Positions 51,639 through 60,828 of a stretch of DNA of 64,000 bases are shown in pieces (within the stretch, counting starts at the first letter, position 1; each line of letters opens with the position of its first letter). This stretch comes from Mojavia pulchra JT2-VF2 (GTDB taxonomy: Bacteria > Cyanobacteriota > Cyanobacteriia > Cyanobacteriales > Nostocaceae). Under the pieces are notes generated by a model, which was not told where the DNA came from, ran no database searches, and worked only from the letters and a program-made list of their open reading frames with translations. The stretch covers positions 24,920 through 88,919 of the forward strand of contig JAHHHN010000026.1 of the NCBI GenBank assembly GCA_019359325.1, given 5' to 3'. The position numbers were made by a program, and so were the translations under genes.

Positions 51639-52260
51639 TTAAGCCAGATAACAGTAGCAGCAAGATAAATTGCGCCGAGAAAGTTTTTAGCTCGCTTATC
51701 ATAGCGTGTGGCGATCGCTCGATACCGTTTGAGTTGAGCAAAGAAATTCTCACTTTCGTTGTCTTAGTTTGTACAATTTTGCGTCATATTCACGCGATCG
51801 TCTACGGTTGCGTTTGGGGGTAATCACAGACGTTTTGCCCTGTTGTTCAAGTCGTTCAATCACCCGTTCTCTTGCATCGTATCCCTTGCCTGCAATCAAT
51901 GTATCGGCTGCAAGGTCTTCGAGCAGAACATCGACTCCATCAAGGTCAAATGCTTGTCCAGGAGTCAAATGAAAGCCAGTAGGATTACTCAAAGCATCTA
52001 CCACAGCATAAATCTTTATACTTAGTCCACCTTTGCTGCAACCGATGGCTTCGCCAAACCCATCCGGCTAGTGCCTCAAATACTTTTTGCCATACGCCAC
52101 ACCTTGCCCATCGACTAAAGCGGGTATGAACGACTCGAAAATCACCAAATCTTTCGTGTAACGGTATACAGCTTCCACGAACAGTCTATTATCTTTTGCC
52201 GTCACTCCCACCGTCTGTTTTCGCCCTGGTAATCTAATAAAATTTTGCAATTTTAGATAA
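51639..52260 (-). pseudogene. IS5-family transposase remnant
   Basis: Reading the minus strand, pieces of one IS5-type DDE transposase appear in shifting frames. The order is LPGRKQTVGVTAKDNRLFVEAV, ERFGDFRVVHTRFSRWA, KVFEALAG, GGLSIKIYAVVDALSNPTGF, LIAGKGYDARER, and ENFFAQLKRYRAIATRYDK to the stop at 51639. There is at least one frameshift in the N-terminal part and one near 51755. The section with the first catalytic Asp (between EALAG and the VDALSNP part) is deleted. It is inactive. I did not find clear terminal inverted repeats. Confidence 0.85.
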
Positions 52261-52447
52261 TCTGTAACATAACTCAAATATGATTTTATGTATTTCATTT
52301 ATTTAATAAATAACAAACAATATTGACTAACTAAAGTATTGGAAAATACAATTAATATTAAAGCTTAACTTATAATCGAGTTGCATAAAAATCCTTCGTT
52401 TGCCAAATAACAGCAAGCAATACTATAGACGAGTTAGGATAAAACAA

Positions 52448-52804
52448 ATGAACACTAAAATTGTTGCTTTATTCGCAATTACGGCAGCTTTTATAAGCTT
52501 AGAAAGCCCGGCTCAAGCACAGTCATCAGAAGCATCAAGCGCAAATACAGAAAATATTTCAATAACTGGGGATTCTTTAACAGGAATTAATAATAGAAAT
52601 GCCCAGCAGGACTTTGCCAGCTTTTTTGAACAAAAAGATCCGATAAGCGTCCCTAGTAGTAATCAACAAATCAATAGGACTTCTCAACAGTTACAGTTGC
52701 AACAATCAATATCAGCGCCCGACAGCAATGTTTTCTTTGTTCCTTCTCAGTCTTTTAACGGGAACGACGGAGCGCAAGTACAGTTGGATCTAGGACAAGA
52801 GTAA
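52448..52804 (+). CDS. Small exported protein of unknown function
   Basis: From the ATG at 52448 (preferred over an upstream frame extension because a signal peptide begins here) the 118-residue product has a clear signal peptide: MNTKIVALFAITAAF with probable cleavage after AQA. The mature part is Ser/Gln/Asn-rich and low in complexity, ending VQLDLGQE. I recognise no domain. It stands alone between the transposase remnant and the phosphatase gene. Confidence 0.6.
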   Translation: MNTKIVALFAITAAFISLESPAQAQSSEASSANTENISITGDSLTGINNRNAQQDFASFFEQKDPISVPSSNQQINRTSQQLQLQQSISAPDSNVFFVPSQSFNGNDGAQVQLDLGQE

Positions 52805-52956
52805 ACAGGCATCAATTAGCGCCTTTACTTTAAATATGCTTTTCGATAACCAAAGGCAGGTAGATTGTTGACTATTATCCCTAATCTATCTATATAAGTA
52901 ATTCTGCAAACACTTTGCAGTAAAATTAGTCCTTTAGATAGAGGAGGGCAAGTCGG

Positions 52957-54309
52957 ATGACTCGTGTCATCATAGTACGCCACGGTCAAAGCAGCTATAA
53001 CACCGAGCGACGTATTCAAGGGCGCACTGATGCGTCGAAATTAACGGAAAAAGGTCGTAACGATGCCAGTAAACTAGGCAAAGCCCTCGGCAATATTTTA
53101 TTTCAAGCAATTTATACCAGTCCCTTACAGCGAGCAAAACATACAGCAGAAATTATCCACAGCGAGTTGATGATTAATGCTGTACAGTCTGCCGTTCCCC
53201 AAGTTTCCAACAAGCTGATGGAAATTCACCTACCTTTGTGGGCAGAAATGCTGTCGGCTGATGTGCAACAAAAGTTTGCTGAAGACTACCGCATCTGGAA
53301 AGAAACCCCCGACAAACTGCGGATGCTGCTTGAAGACGCACAGGGAACCAAAGAACACTTTCCTGTTCTGGCTTTATACGAACAGGCGCGGCAGTTTTGG
53401 CAAGACACTTTACCCCGACATCAAGGTGAAACTCTGCTGATAGTGGGACATAACGGTATTAATCGCGCTCTCATTAGCACTGCGCTGGGCATTCCCCCAA
53501 GCCGCTATCATTCAATACAGCAATCTAACTGTGGCATTACTGTATTGAATTTTGCTGGCGGTTTGGGAGAAGCAGTCCAACTAGAGTCGTTAAATCAGAC
53601 GCAATATACTGGAGAGATTCTGCCCTCATTGCGACCGGGGCATCAAGGAGTACGATTATTGCTGGTACGTCATGGAGAAACCGAGTGGAATCGCCAAACT
53701 CGGTTTCAGGGACAAATTGACGTTCCCCTCAACGATAATGGTAGACAACAGGCGCAAAAAGCCGGTGAATTTCTCCAAGATGTGGCAATTGATTTTGCTA
53801 TTAGTAGCTCAATGCTGCGTCCCAAAGAAACAGCAGAGATTATTTTGCAGCACCATCCTAGTGTAAAGTTGGAATTACAAGATGGTTTAAGGGAAATCAG
53901 CCACGGACTCTGGGAAGGAAAATTAGAAGCAGAAATCGAGCAAGAATTTCCAGGAGAGTTAGAACGCTGGCGGACAGCACCAGCAGAAGTACAAATGCCC
54001 GAAGGGGAAAACTTACAGCAGGTATGGGAACGCAGCGTCGCAGCTTGGGAGTCAATTGTGCAAGCAGCATCAGAAAGCCAACTCAAAACCGGATTGATAG
54101 TGGCTCATGACGCTACTAATAAAACTTTGCTATGTCATATTCTAGGTTTACCACCAGATAATTTCTGGAATTTCCGCCAGGGTAATGGCGCAGTCAGCGT
54201 CATCGATTACCCCTCCGGGCCGAATGGTTTACCAGTGCTACAAGCAATGAACATCACCACTCACTTAGGTGGAGGTGTGTTAGATAAAACGGCAGCTGGG
54301 GCATTGTAG
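52957..54309 (+). CDS. Tandem histidine-phosphatase (phosphoglycerate-mutase-like) protein
   Basis: A 450-residue protein with two phosphohistidine phosphatase domains. The first carries RHGQS near residue 8 and GHNG near 170; the second carries RHGETEWNR near 237 and AHDATN near 386. Each has the catalytic His in RHG and a second His later. Such double-domain proteins are common in cyanobacteria and are usually annotated as phosphoglycerate mutase. The motifs fit a phosphatase equally well, and the substrate is unknown. A strong GAGGAGGG lies about 8 bases before the ATG. Confidence 0.9.
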   Translation: MTRVIIVRHGQSSYNTERRIQGRTDASKLTEKGRNDASKLGKALGNILFQAIYTSPLQRAKHTAEIIHSELMINAVQSAVPQVSNKLMEIHLPLWAEMLSADVQQKFAEDYRIWKETPDKLRMLLEDAQGTKEHFPVLALYEQARQFWQDTLPRHQGETLLIVGHNGINRALISTALGIPPSRYHSIQQSNCGITVLNFAGGLGEAVQLESLNQTQYTGEILPSLRPGHQGVRLLLVRHGETEWNRQTRFQGQIDVPLNDNGRQQAQKAGEFLQDVAIDFAISSSMLRPKETAEIILQHHPSVKLELQDGLREISHGLWEGKLEAEIEQEFPGELERWRTAPAEVQMPEGENLQQVWERSVAAWESIVQAASESQLKTGLIVAHDATNKTLLCHILGLPPDNFWNFRQGNGAVSVIDYPSGPNGLPVLQAMNITTHLGGGVLDKTAAGAL

Positions 54310-54393
54310 AAGTCAGTGTTAAGCTGTCGGTCAACAAATAACTCAGAATAGACAAACAGCTGAAGTGCTGATAGGTAATAGCTGATAGCTAAC

Positions 54394-55689
54394 ATGACAA
54401 CTGAACTGCTACAACAAGTACGGGTAATTGACCCAGTTTCTGGAACCGACCAACTAGTTGATGTGCTAATTGCTGATGGTTATATCCAAGCAGTTGCCCC
54501 GCACATTAACAATATTAGTCCCGATACCCAAATTAGGGATTGTCGGGGATTAGTTCTGGGGCCTGGGTTAGTGGATTTGTATAGCCACTCTGGTGAACCG
54601 GGGTTTGAAGAACGGGAAACCCTCTCATCTCTGTTACAAGCGGCTGCGGCTGGCGGCTTTACCAGAGTGAGCATCTTACCCAGCACATCTCCACCCATTG
54701 ATAACCCTGCTCTTGTAGCACAGTTACAGAAGAAGAGAGGGGCAGAGGAGAACTTGCATTCTTCTTTCCTGCTCCCCTGCTCCTCTGCTCCCCATCTTCA
54801 TCTCTGGGGTGCTATTACCCTGGATATTGCTGGAAAGCAATTAACAGAATTAGCAGATTTAGCTGATGCGGGAGTTGTTGGATTTACCGACGGTCAGCCT
54901 TGGGAAAATTTAGGGTTAGTGCGGCGGGTGTTGGAATATGTTTTACCTTTAGGTAAACCAGTAGCTTTTTGGCCATGTAATCTGCAACTAACAGCTAATG
55001 GGGTAATGCGCGAAGGGTCAGATGCACTTCGTTTAGGATTACCGCCAATACCTGCGATCGCGGAAACAACTGCGATCGCCGCTTTACTAGAATTAATAGC
55101 CGCCACAGGTAATTCCCATGTACATATTATGCGAGTTTCTACAGCCCGCAGTGTGGAATTAATCGCATCGGCAAAGGCTGCTGGTTTACCCATCACCGCC
55201 AGCACCACTTGGATGCATCTGTTACTAGATACAAAATCTGTTAAGAGTTATCACACTAGTTTGCATTTAGATCCACCCTTAGGAAATCCCAGCGATGTAG
55301 CGGCGTTACGCGAGGGGGTACGTACAGGGGTTATAGATGCGATCGCCATTGATCACGCACCTTACACTTACGAAGAAAAAGTCCAAGCTTTTGCCGAAGC
55401 ACCACCAGGGGCAATTGGTTTCGAGTTAGCATTACCTTTGTTATGGCAAAATCTGGTTGAGACTGGGGAATTTACAGCTTTGGAATTATGGCGTGGTTTG
55501 AGTAATCGCCCAGCCGAGTGTTTGAAACAGAAAGTAAGTGCGATCGCACCAAATCAAAAAGCAGAATTAACTTTATTTGACCCTCAGCAGAACTGGAAAG
55601 TTGAGAGAAAAAATCTTCATACACTTTCTAGTAATACTCCTTGGCTAGGACAACAACTGCAAGGTCGCGTTGTCCAGATTTGGTGTTAG
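54394..55689 (+). CDS. pyrC: Dihydroorotase-like protein (PyrC) with altered metal site
   Basis: A 431-residue amidohydrolase of the class I dihydroorotase type, which would close carbamoyl-aspartate to dihydroorotate in pyrimidine synthesis. The family frame is plain (GPGLVDLYSHSGEPG; STSPPIDNP; HVHIMRVST; AIDHAPYTYEEK; GAIGFELALPLL). The first metal motif, normally DxHxHxREPG, reads DLYSHSGEPG: residue 63 is Tyr instead of His and residue 67 is Gly instead of Arg. Either the metal site differs or the protein is partly degenerate, as in non-catalytic PyrC' proteins. A repeat-derived insert spans about residues 112-134. Confidence 0.85.
   Translation: MTTELLQQVRVIDPVSGTDQLVDVLIADGYIQAVAPHINNISPDTQIRDCRGLVLGPGLVDLYSHSGEPGFEERETLSSLLQAAAAGGFTRVSILPSTSPPIDNPALVAQLQKKRGAEENLHSSFLLPCSSAPHLHLWGAITLDIAGKQLTELADLADAGVVGFTDGQPWENLGLVRRVLEYVLPLGKPVAFWPCNLQLTANGVMREGSDALRLGLPPIPAIAETTAIAALLELIAATGNSHVHIMRVSTARSVELIASAKAAGLPITASTTWMHLLLDTKSVKSYHTSLHLDPPLGNPSDVAALREGVRTGVIDAIAIDHAPYTYEEKVQAFAEAPPGAIGFELALPLLWQNLVETGEFTALELWRGLSNRPAECLKQKVSAIAPNQKAELTLFDPQQNWKVERKNLHTLSSNTPWLGQQLQGRVVQIWC
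54728..54794 (+). repeat. AGAGGGGCAGAGGAG/CTGCTCCCC repeat, in frame in pyrC
   Basis: G-rich and C-rich halves of the GGGGAGCAG repeat family stand in inverted orientation and are translated without a stop, adding a poorly conserved segment to the dihydroorotase-like protein. Compare 7205-7238. Confidence 0.75.
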
Positions 55690-56207
55690 TAAGGGCGGGG
55701 TTTTCCCATCCTTGACGACAATCCAAGCGTGTGTTGCTAAGTCTCTATGCGCGAAACAAAAAAGATGTAGTTTATTCACTTTAAGTTTGTCAGACATACA
55801 TAAGCATTTGCAGGTTTTACAATCGCATTTGTAAGTTTGACGTTCGCTTTCATAAATTTTACTTTAATAGATAAAAGTATAAGCATCTATAAGTTTGACG
55901 TTCGTTTTAACGAGTTTTGCGTTGATGTTTATGAATAGGATGATTTCCTTGTTATATCATGTCCGGTTAAACACTTGTCATTGCGACCGGAGGGAAGCAA
56001 TCGCAAAGATATTGGGATTGCGTCGTTCCACTTCGTTGCACTCGCAATGACATATCACAACTAATTTAGCGGACATGATGTTATATCGAAAGACATATAC
56101 ACCTAGCTATAATTAATAAAATTTAATGTAATATATGTCACTCTAAAGGTTAATGTTAATCGGATAGCAGAAATATGAAATAGTAAAAGAATAATATCTA
56201 ATTTTTT
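55690..56207. other. Intergenic region with direct repeats and a nested inverted-repeat element
   Basis: No gene seen. It contains two copies of TAAGTTTGACGTTCG (55832-55846 and 55890-55904) and the inverted-repeat element at 55956-56079. The final 130 bases before the receiver gene are AT-rich and probably hold its promoter. Confidence 0.6.
55956..56079. mobile_element. Nested MITE-like inverted-repeat element
   Basis: The outer arms ATCATGTCCG and CGGACATGAT are exact complements. Inside them TGTCATTGCGA (55976-55986) and TCGCAATGACA (56042-56052) are also exact complements. The element is 124 bases and non-coding, and resembles widespread 'TCATTGCGA' palindromic repeats. Confidence 0.65.
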
Positions 56208-56567
56208 ATGAACTATATTCTGATTTGCGACGATGTTACAGATAATTGCATTCTTCTACAGTTCTTTTTAGAGATGGAAGGTTATAATGCTGAGTTCGTA
56301 ACATCTGGAGTAGAAGCGGTTAATAAGGTAAGAATTCATAAGCCTGATTTACTGCTACTAGATGTTATGATGCCTGAGATCAGTGGTTTGGAAGTACTTC
56401 AATGTATAAGAGAAGATAAAGATTTACAAAATTTACCTGTTTTACTAATCACAGCATATAAAGAATTAGTAGAAACAGATTTAACTAATACACAAGCTAA
56501 TGGAATTATTAAGAAGCCTGTAGATCCTGATTTACTAATTGAAAAAGTTCAAGCAGTTTTTAATTAA
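56208..56567 (+). CDS. Stand-alone CheY-like receiver
   Basis: A 119-residue single receiver domain with the acidic pair in ICDDV, the phospho-acceptor Asp in LLLLDVMMP and the Lys in IIKKPVD. There is no output domain, so it should act through protein contacts or as a phosphorelay intermediate. It ends four bases inside the end of the opposite-strand receiver gene. A partner kinase is not adjacent. Confidence 0.92.
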   Translation: MNYILICDDVTDNCILLQFFLEMEGYNAEFVTSGVEAVNKVRIHKPDLLLLDVMMPEISGLEVLQCIREDKDLQNLPVLLITAYKELVETDLTNTQANGIIKKPVDPDLLIEKVQAVFN

Positions 56568-56962
56568 TTCCTTGCTTTACTTAAAATGTTTTTAACTAAA
56601 GTAAGTACACTATCGACGTTGATAGGTTTTTGAATATATCCGTCAATTTTTAAGTCAATATTTTTGTTAATGTTTTCTTGAATATAATTTTCATCCAATC
56701 CTGTTACGACTAAGATAGGAATATTTTTAAATATGTCAGATTGTTTAATCTTTGTTATAACTTCAAACCCATCCATTACAGGCATATTTATATCTAATAT
56801 TAATAAGTCTGGTAGGTTAAGACTTGTTTCTAGAAAACTAAGTAAAGCTAAACCAGAATCGACTATTTCAACATAACAATCATCTGCTAATAGGATTGTT
56901 TGTAAAAGTAGTGCATCATCAGCAACATCATCGCAAGTTAGAATCTGTCTAACAGCATTCAT
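56564..56962 (-). CDS. Stand-alone CheY-like receiver (convergent)
   Basis: A 132-residue receiver domain with TCDDV, phospho-acceptor Asp in LLILDINMP, a Thr in VVTGLD and the Lys in YIQKPIN. It has no output domain. It is similar in layout to the + strand receiver it faces, and the two stop codons share TTAA. They may be an inverted duplication that has since diverged. Confidence 0.92.
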   Translation of the reverse strand: MNAVRQILTCDDVADDALLLQTILLADDCYVEIVDSGLALLSFLETSLNLPDLLILDINMPVMDGFEVITKIKQSDIFKNIPILVVTGLDENYIQENINKNIDLKIDGYIQKPINVDSVLTLVKNILSKARN

Positions 56963-57174
56963 TAGTATGTACTAACATTGACTAACAACTGTATGGAATT
57001 ATCATATTTTGGTTTATAGTCATATTAAAAGTAGAAATTTCCGTATAGTTTATGACAGAGACAGGGGTTGCCCATAATGAATGATTGCAAGGGAATCCCC
57101 GCCTGTTGGCAGAAATCCCACCAGAAATGCGATCGCAATCTGTTCTGATCGAAGTGTAACCTCAGCAGCTTTTA

Positions 57175-57376
57175 GGTGGGTTATGCAATTGCGCGGAGTG
57201 CAGCGCAATCATGCGATCGCGTAAACAAACGAAGATACAACAAACCGCAAAGGACACGAAGAACGCAAAGAAAAAGAGTAGTCTAAAATTCTGTGTTCTT
57301 CTTTGCGTCTTTGCGCCTTTGCGCGAAACAAAAAAGGTGTAGATCATCGGTGCGTTAGCCTACGGCATAACCCACC
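57175..57376. mobile_element. MITE-like element with 12-bp inverted repeats
   Basis: GGTGGGTTATGC at the left end is exactly complementary to GCATAACCCACC at the right. The interior holds a second, imperfect palindrome (CGCAAAG...GAACGCAAAG against CTTTGCGTCTTTGCGCC). The right end lies about 10 bases from the transketolase stop. The rest of the 56963-57385 gap shows nothing I can name. Confidence 0.7.
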
Positions 57377-57385
57377 CGATTACAA

Positions 57386-59305
57386 TTACCTTGCGCCGGC
57401 TAACTCCTTCACCTTATTGATAATGCTCACTGGATCAATACCCTGATGCGGGTACTGTTCCCATAAACCACCGCAACCTTCCTTATGAGTGCCAAGATGA
57501 GCATATTTAGGAGTCAACCCGCGTTCTAACAACCAGGAACCGAAACGGCTACCTAAGCCAGTCCGACGGTTGAAGGCTTCCACCACCAGAACAAAAGGCG
57601 CTTTGCCGATTTTGGCGATCGCTTCTTCATCTACGACGTTTAAAGTTGGCTTATTAATCAAACCCACATCCAACCCTTCTTGCTTCAGACGTTCCACAGC
57701 ATCCAGAGAACGGTATAAAGCATCACCAAAACTTACAATGTAACCTTGTTTTCCCTCGCGGATAACTTCATCTTTACCAGAGACAAATTTGTAGCCGTTG
57801 CCAAAGAAATCATTACCGTTACTATCCAAAATATTGGGCACTTTGGAACGGGTGGAGAAAATAAACCGCAGTCCAGGGTCAGAGAACACAGATTCTACAC
57901 AGGCTGTCATTTGATTAACATCTGCGGGGAAGTACAGCCGTGTTTCGTAGCCATCATCCAAGCCATTATCGGCAAACATATTGTTTAAACCGAAATGACA
58001 GGTGTTATCTGCCATGTCATCAATACCTGCATGAGAAAAATGGCAGAGGACGTTGGAATAATTCAGCCGCGCCATCGTGATTTCGGAGATGCACATTTCC
58101 AAAAAAGCGCTGAAGGTGGCAAAAATACCTTGTTTGCCTTTTTGCATCCCAAATCCAGCCGCAGCCGAGAAATTACCCCGTTCCATAATGCCAGAGGGAA
58201 TAAAAACTTCGGGGTAGGTATCATGGATTTTCTTCAAACCGCAGGAGCCTTCTAGGTCACTGTCAATTACCTTGACTTTTTCTTTGCGTTCTGCTTCGCT
58301 CATGCGGCTGAGGACATTTACCACAGCTTCACCAAAGACGTTGCGGTTCGCTCCCCATTTGTCGCTGGAACCAAGAAACGTATAAGTTTGCTTGGGTTTT
58401 TGGATGTTTTTGAGGTATTCGACAGCCGCAGTTTGTCCGCGAGATTCGAGATATTTAATCGCCAAATCTACGGAAATTACATCATGACCGTGGGTTGAAC
58501 CTTCCAAGCCTTCAATACCGGGACACATGGGGCGTTTGTTGATGAGTGCGATCGCGCCGGGTGTATTCACAGCTTGGCAAAGGCGACTGTATAAATCGTC
58601 TAAATCTTCCCCATCTCCTTGCAGTACCTTCAAACCATGACCTTCTAGGGTTTTGGCGACAGTGAAACCAGGTAAATATTTAGAAGGATGTCCGGCGATC
58701 GTTACATCATTATCGTCAATAATTAGCTTGACGTTGAGATGCTGGGCAATAGCTAAACGAGCCGCTTCCGCATCGTTACCTTCTTGCTGAGAGCCATCAG
58801 AACCCAGGCAAAAAACCACTTTCCCCGGATTCGCCATTGCTACACCATTGACGTAGGGCCACACGTGCCCCAATCGTCCAGAGCTAAATTTTACCCCAGG
58901 AGTTAGCCCTAATTCTGGGTGTCCCGGCAAATGGGAATGTGCTTCGCGGTAACGCAGGAGTTGTTCTGCTGGTAAGTGACCGTGCAGCGTTGCCATTAGG
59001 TACTGAGTTGCAACTCGATGTCCGGCTTCATCAAAGAAAATCGGTACAAATTGCTCTGATGCACCCCGGAAGAAGGCATCAAGGATCATCACCTCTGGGA
59101 CTGTATCGTATGGGCCGCCAGTGTGACCACCCACCCCTCTAGCCGCACCTGTCGCCGTAAAAAAAACGATCGCATCCCGGCACAGTTGAATGTTTGCTTT
59201 CAGTGTTTCTCGCTGTTCTGCTGTCAGAGTGGCATTCGCGGGATTGAGTGCCAAATATTTATAAGCACCGAGGTCAATAGGAAATTGGGTTTTAGCAATA
59301 GTCAT
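57386..59305 (-). CDS. Transketolase-family thiamine-diphosphate enzyme
   Basis: A 639-residue protein with transketolase domain order: an N-terminal ThDP-binding part (GHTGGPYD; GSDGSQQEGNDAEAA; IIDDNDVTIAG), a middle pyrimidine-binding domain (FATFSAFLEMCISEI) and a C-terminal domain (GYIVSFGDALYRSLDAVE). The ThDP motif GDG-x-E-N is present in slightly altered form. It resembles transketolase more than DXS, but several usual transketolase stretches differ, so it may be a specialised paralogue. It is divergent from a DeoR-type regulator, a common arrangement for sugar-phosphate genes. Confidence 0.85.
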   Translation of the reverse strand: MTIAKTQFPIDLGAYKYLALNPANATLTAEQRETLKANIQLCRDAIVFFTATGAARGVGGHTGGPYDTVPEVMILDAFFRGASEQFVPIFFDEAGHRVATQYLMATLHGHLPAEQLLRYREAHSHLPGHPELGLTPGVKFSSGRLGHVWPYVNGVAMANPGKVVFCLGSDGSQQEGNDAEAARLAIAQHLNVKLIIDDNDVTIAGHPSKYLPGFTVAKTLEGHGLKVLQGDGEDLDDLYSRLCQAVNTPGAIALINKRPMCPGIEGLEGSTHGHDVISVDLAIKYLESRGQTAAVEYLKNIQKPKQTYTFLGSSDKWGANRNVFGEAVVNVLSRMSEAERKEKVKVIDSDLEGSCGLKKIHDTYPEVFIPSGIMERGNFSAAAGFGMQKGKQGIFATFSAFLEMCISEITMARLNYSNVLCHFSHAGIDDMADNTCHFGLNNMFADNGLDDGYETRLYFPADVNQMTACVESVFSDPGLRFIFSTRSKVPNILDSNGNDFFGNGYKFVSGKDEVIREGKQGYIVSFGDALYRSLDAVERLKQEGLDVGLINKPTLNVVDEEAIAKIGKAPFVLVVEAFNRRTGLGSRFGSWLLERGLTPKYAHLGTHKEGCGGLWEQYPHQGIDPVSIINKVKELAGAR

Positions 59306-59704
59306 GGCTTATTTCTGGAATAGGGGGTAATTTGGACAGACTAACCGCATGAGCAAATCACGAAAAATAAATATCCAACCGTTTCCCAAGCAAAAGTAAC
59401 CCACTAGGAACCATTATTGAACCTTGTGGCTTGAGTTAGCACGCGTTCAAGTGCCAAAATTAATACATTTAGCTGTGCCTGAATGTGCTTGAATTCAATT
59501 GCAGTTACGGATAAACGTACAAAAACCTGCACATTACCACTATTAAGTGAATAGGCTACCTAGAGATAGTCTTAATACTCCCGCCACCAAGGTTTAGAAG
59601 TTAGTTCTAGCTCTTGTAATCTATTTAATTGAACCTGATGCAATAAGTATAAACTCACAAACGTGCAAATTCAAGATTAAAAACGCAATTTCAGGAAAAT
59701 CATT
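59306..59704. promoter_or_regulatory. Divergent promoter region, transketolase/DeoR
   Basis: A 399-base non-coding stretch between two divergent genes must hold both promoters and, if the regulator acts locally, its operator. I see no clear operator palindrome. AGGA about 9 bases before the deoR-type ATG is a good ribosome site. Confidence 0.5.
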
Positions 59705-60469
59705 ATGCTAACTGCTGAACGCCGACAATTCATCTTAGAAATTCTGCATCGTGAGAAGAAGGTGCTGTCAACAGAACTCAGCGCTGTTCTTAAGGTTTCT
59801 GAGGATACGATTCGTCGGGATTTGCGGGAACTAGCAGAAGCTGGACTATTGCAACGCGTTCATGGCGGCGCACTGCTGACTTCGCCAGCCACCGCGAGTT
59901 ATGCCGATCGCCAAAAGCAAGCGCCAAAAGAAAAGGAAGCGATCGCCCGTGCAGCAGCAAAATTAGTTTCTCCGGGGCAGGTGGTAATATTAGATGGAGG
60001 AACGACAACTCTGCAAGTAACCCGTCATTTACCTCTGGATTTGCAAGCCACAGTCGTGACAAATAGTCCGCCAATTGCGATCGCATTAGCAGAACATCCC
60101 CATATAGAAGTTGTGATGTTGGGTGGCAAACTCTACAAAAAAGCCTTAGTCAACGTGGGTACTGTCACAATCGAGTCATTACGGATGATTCGTGCAGATT
60201 TGTGCATGTTAGGAGTGTGCAGTTTGCATCCAGAGATTGGAATTAGCGTACCAAACTTGGATGAGGCTCATGTCAAACGCGCGATGATTGCTGGTTCGGC
60301 TGAGGTAGTCGGGTTAGTGACAGCACAAAAATTAGACACAGCGGCTCCTTATATAGTGGAGTCGATTCATGCACTGACTTACCTTGTAACTGCACCGACA
60401 GTATCTAATCAAATGCTGGCTGCTTACAAAGCTTTAGGTTTGACAATTATTCGTGACGAGGATGAATGA
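59705..60469 (+). CDS. DeoR/GlpR-family transcriptional regulator
   Basis: A 254-residue regulator. Residues 1-57 form the DeoR winged helix-turn-helix (STELSAVLKVSEDTIRRDLREL, then GLLQRVHGGA). The rest is the sugar-phosphate sensor fold, with the DGGTTT ligand motif near 97-102 and GGKLYKKALVNVG. Members usually repress sugar-metabolism genes until a phosphorylated sugar binds. The divergent transketolase-family gene is the obvious candidate target. Confidence 0.93.
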   Translation: MLTAERRQFILEILHREKKVLSTELSAVLKVSEDTIRRDLRELAEAGLLQRVHGGALLTSPATASYADRQKQAPKEKEAIARAAAKLVSPGQVVILDGGTTTLQVTRHLPLDLQATVVTNSPPIAIALAEHPHIEVVMLGGKLYKKALVNVGTVTIESLRMIRADLCMLGVCSLHPEIGISVPNLDEAHVKRAMIAGSAEVVGLVTAQKLDTAAPYIVESIHALTYLVTAPTVSNQMLAAYKALGLTIIRDEDE

Positions 60470-60526
60470 TATCGTGTTCGGTTAAAGGCTTATCATGAAG
60501 ACCGCAGGGGGCAGGGGGCAGGGAGC

Positions 60527-60692
60527 CTACGGTGTACACACAAGTCTTTGAGAGTTGCCTCACAGGCTTTTGATCCCCCCAACCCCCCTTTCCAAGGGGG
60601 GCTAAAATCCCTCAAAGTCCTCCAATTTATCGGAGGATAATGACGGATCTACAATGATTTCGGTTTAGTACACAGATGTGTGTACACCGTAG
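60527..60692. mobile_element. MITE with 16-bp perfect terminal inverted repeats
   Basis: CTACGGTGTACACACA at the left end and TGTGTGTACACCGTAG at the right end are perfect complements bounding 166 bases. Inside is another palindrome, CCCCCCTT...AAGGGGGG (60583-60601). It has no coding capacity. Confidence 0.75.
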
Positions 60693-60694
60693 CC

Positions 60695-60730
60695 TTAAAA
60701 AGGGGGAAGAGTCAAAGTCCCCCTTTTTAA
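60695..60730. terminator. Bidirectional hairpin between deoR-type and Roco genes
   Basis: TTAAAAAGGGGGA and TCCCCCTTTTTAA are exact 13-base complements around a 10-base loop. With T-runs at the 3' side on both strands, the hairpin could end transcripts from both converging genes. Confidence 0.65.
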
Positions 60731-60828
60731 GGGGGATTTAGGGGGATCTACAAGTCTTAAATACAACACCAAAAAGTTTTCAGACATCCTCTAAGACTAT
60801 AATTTTAGTAACTATAGCAACAAGGCCT

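Noticed and set aside
57162..57347. Small minus-strand open frame
   Set aside because: It lies wholly within the MITE-like repeat region and encodes repeat-derived sequence.
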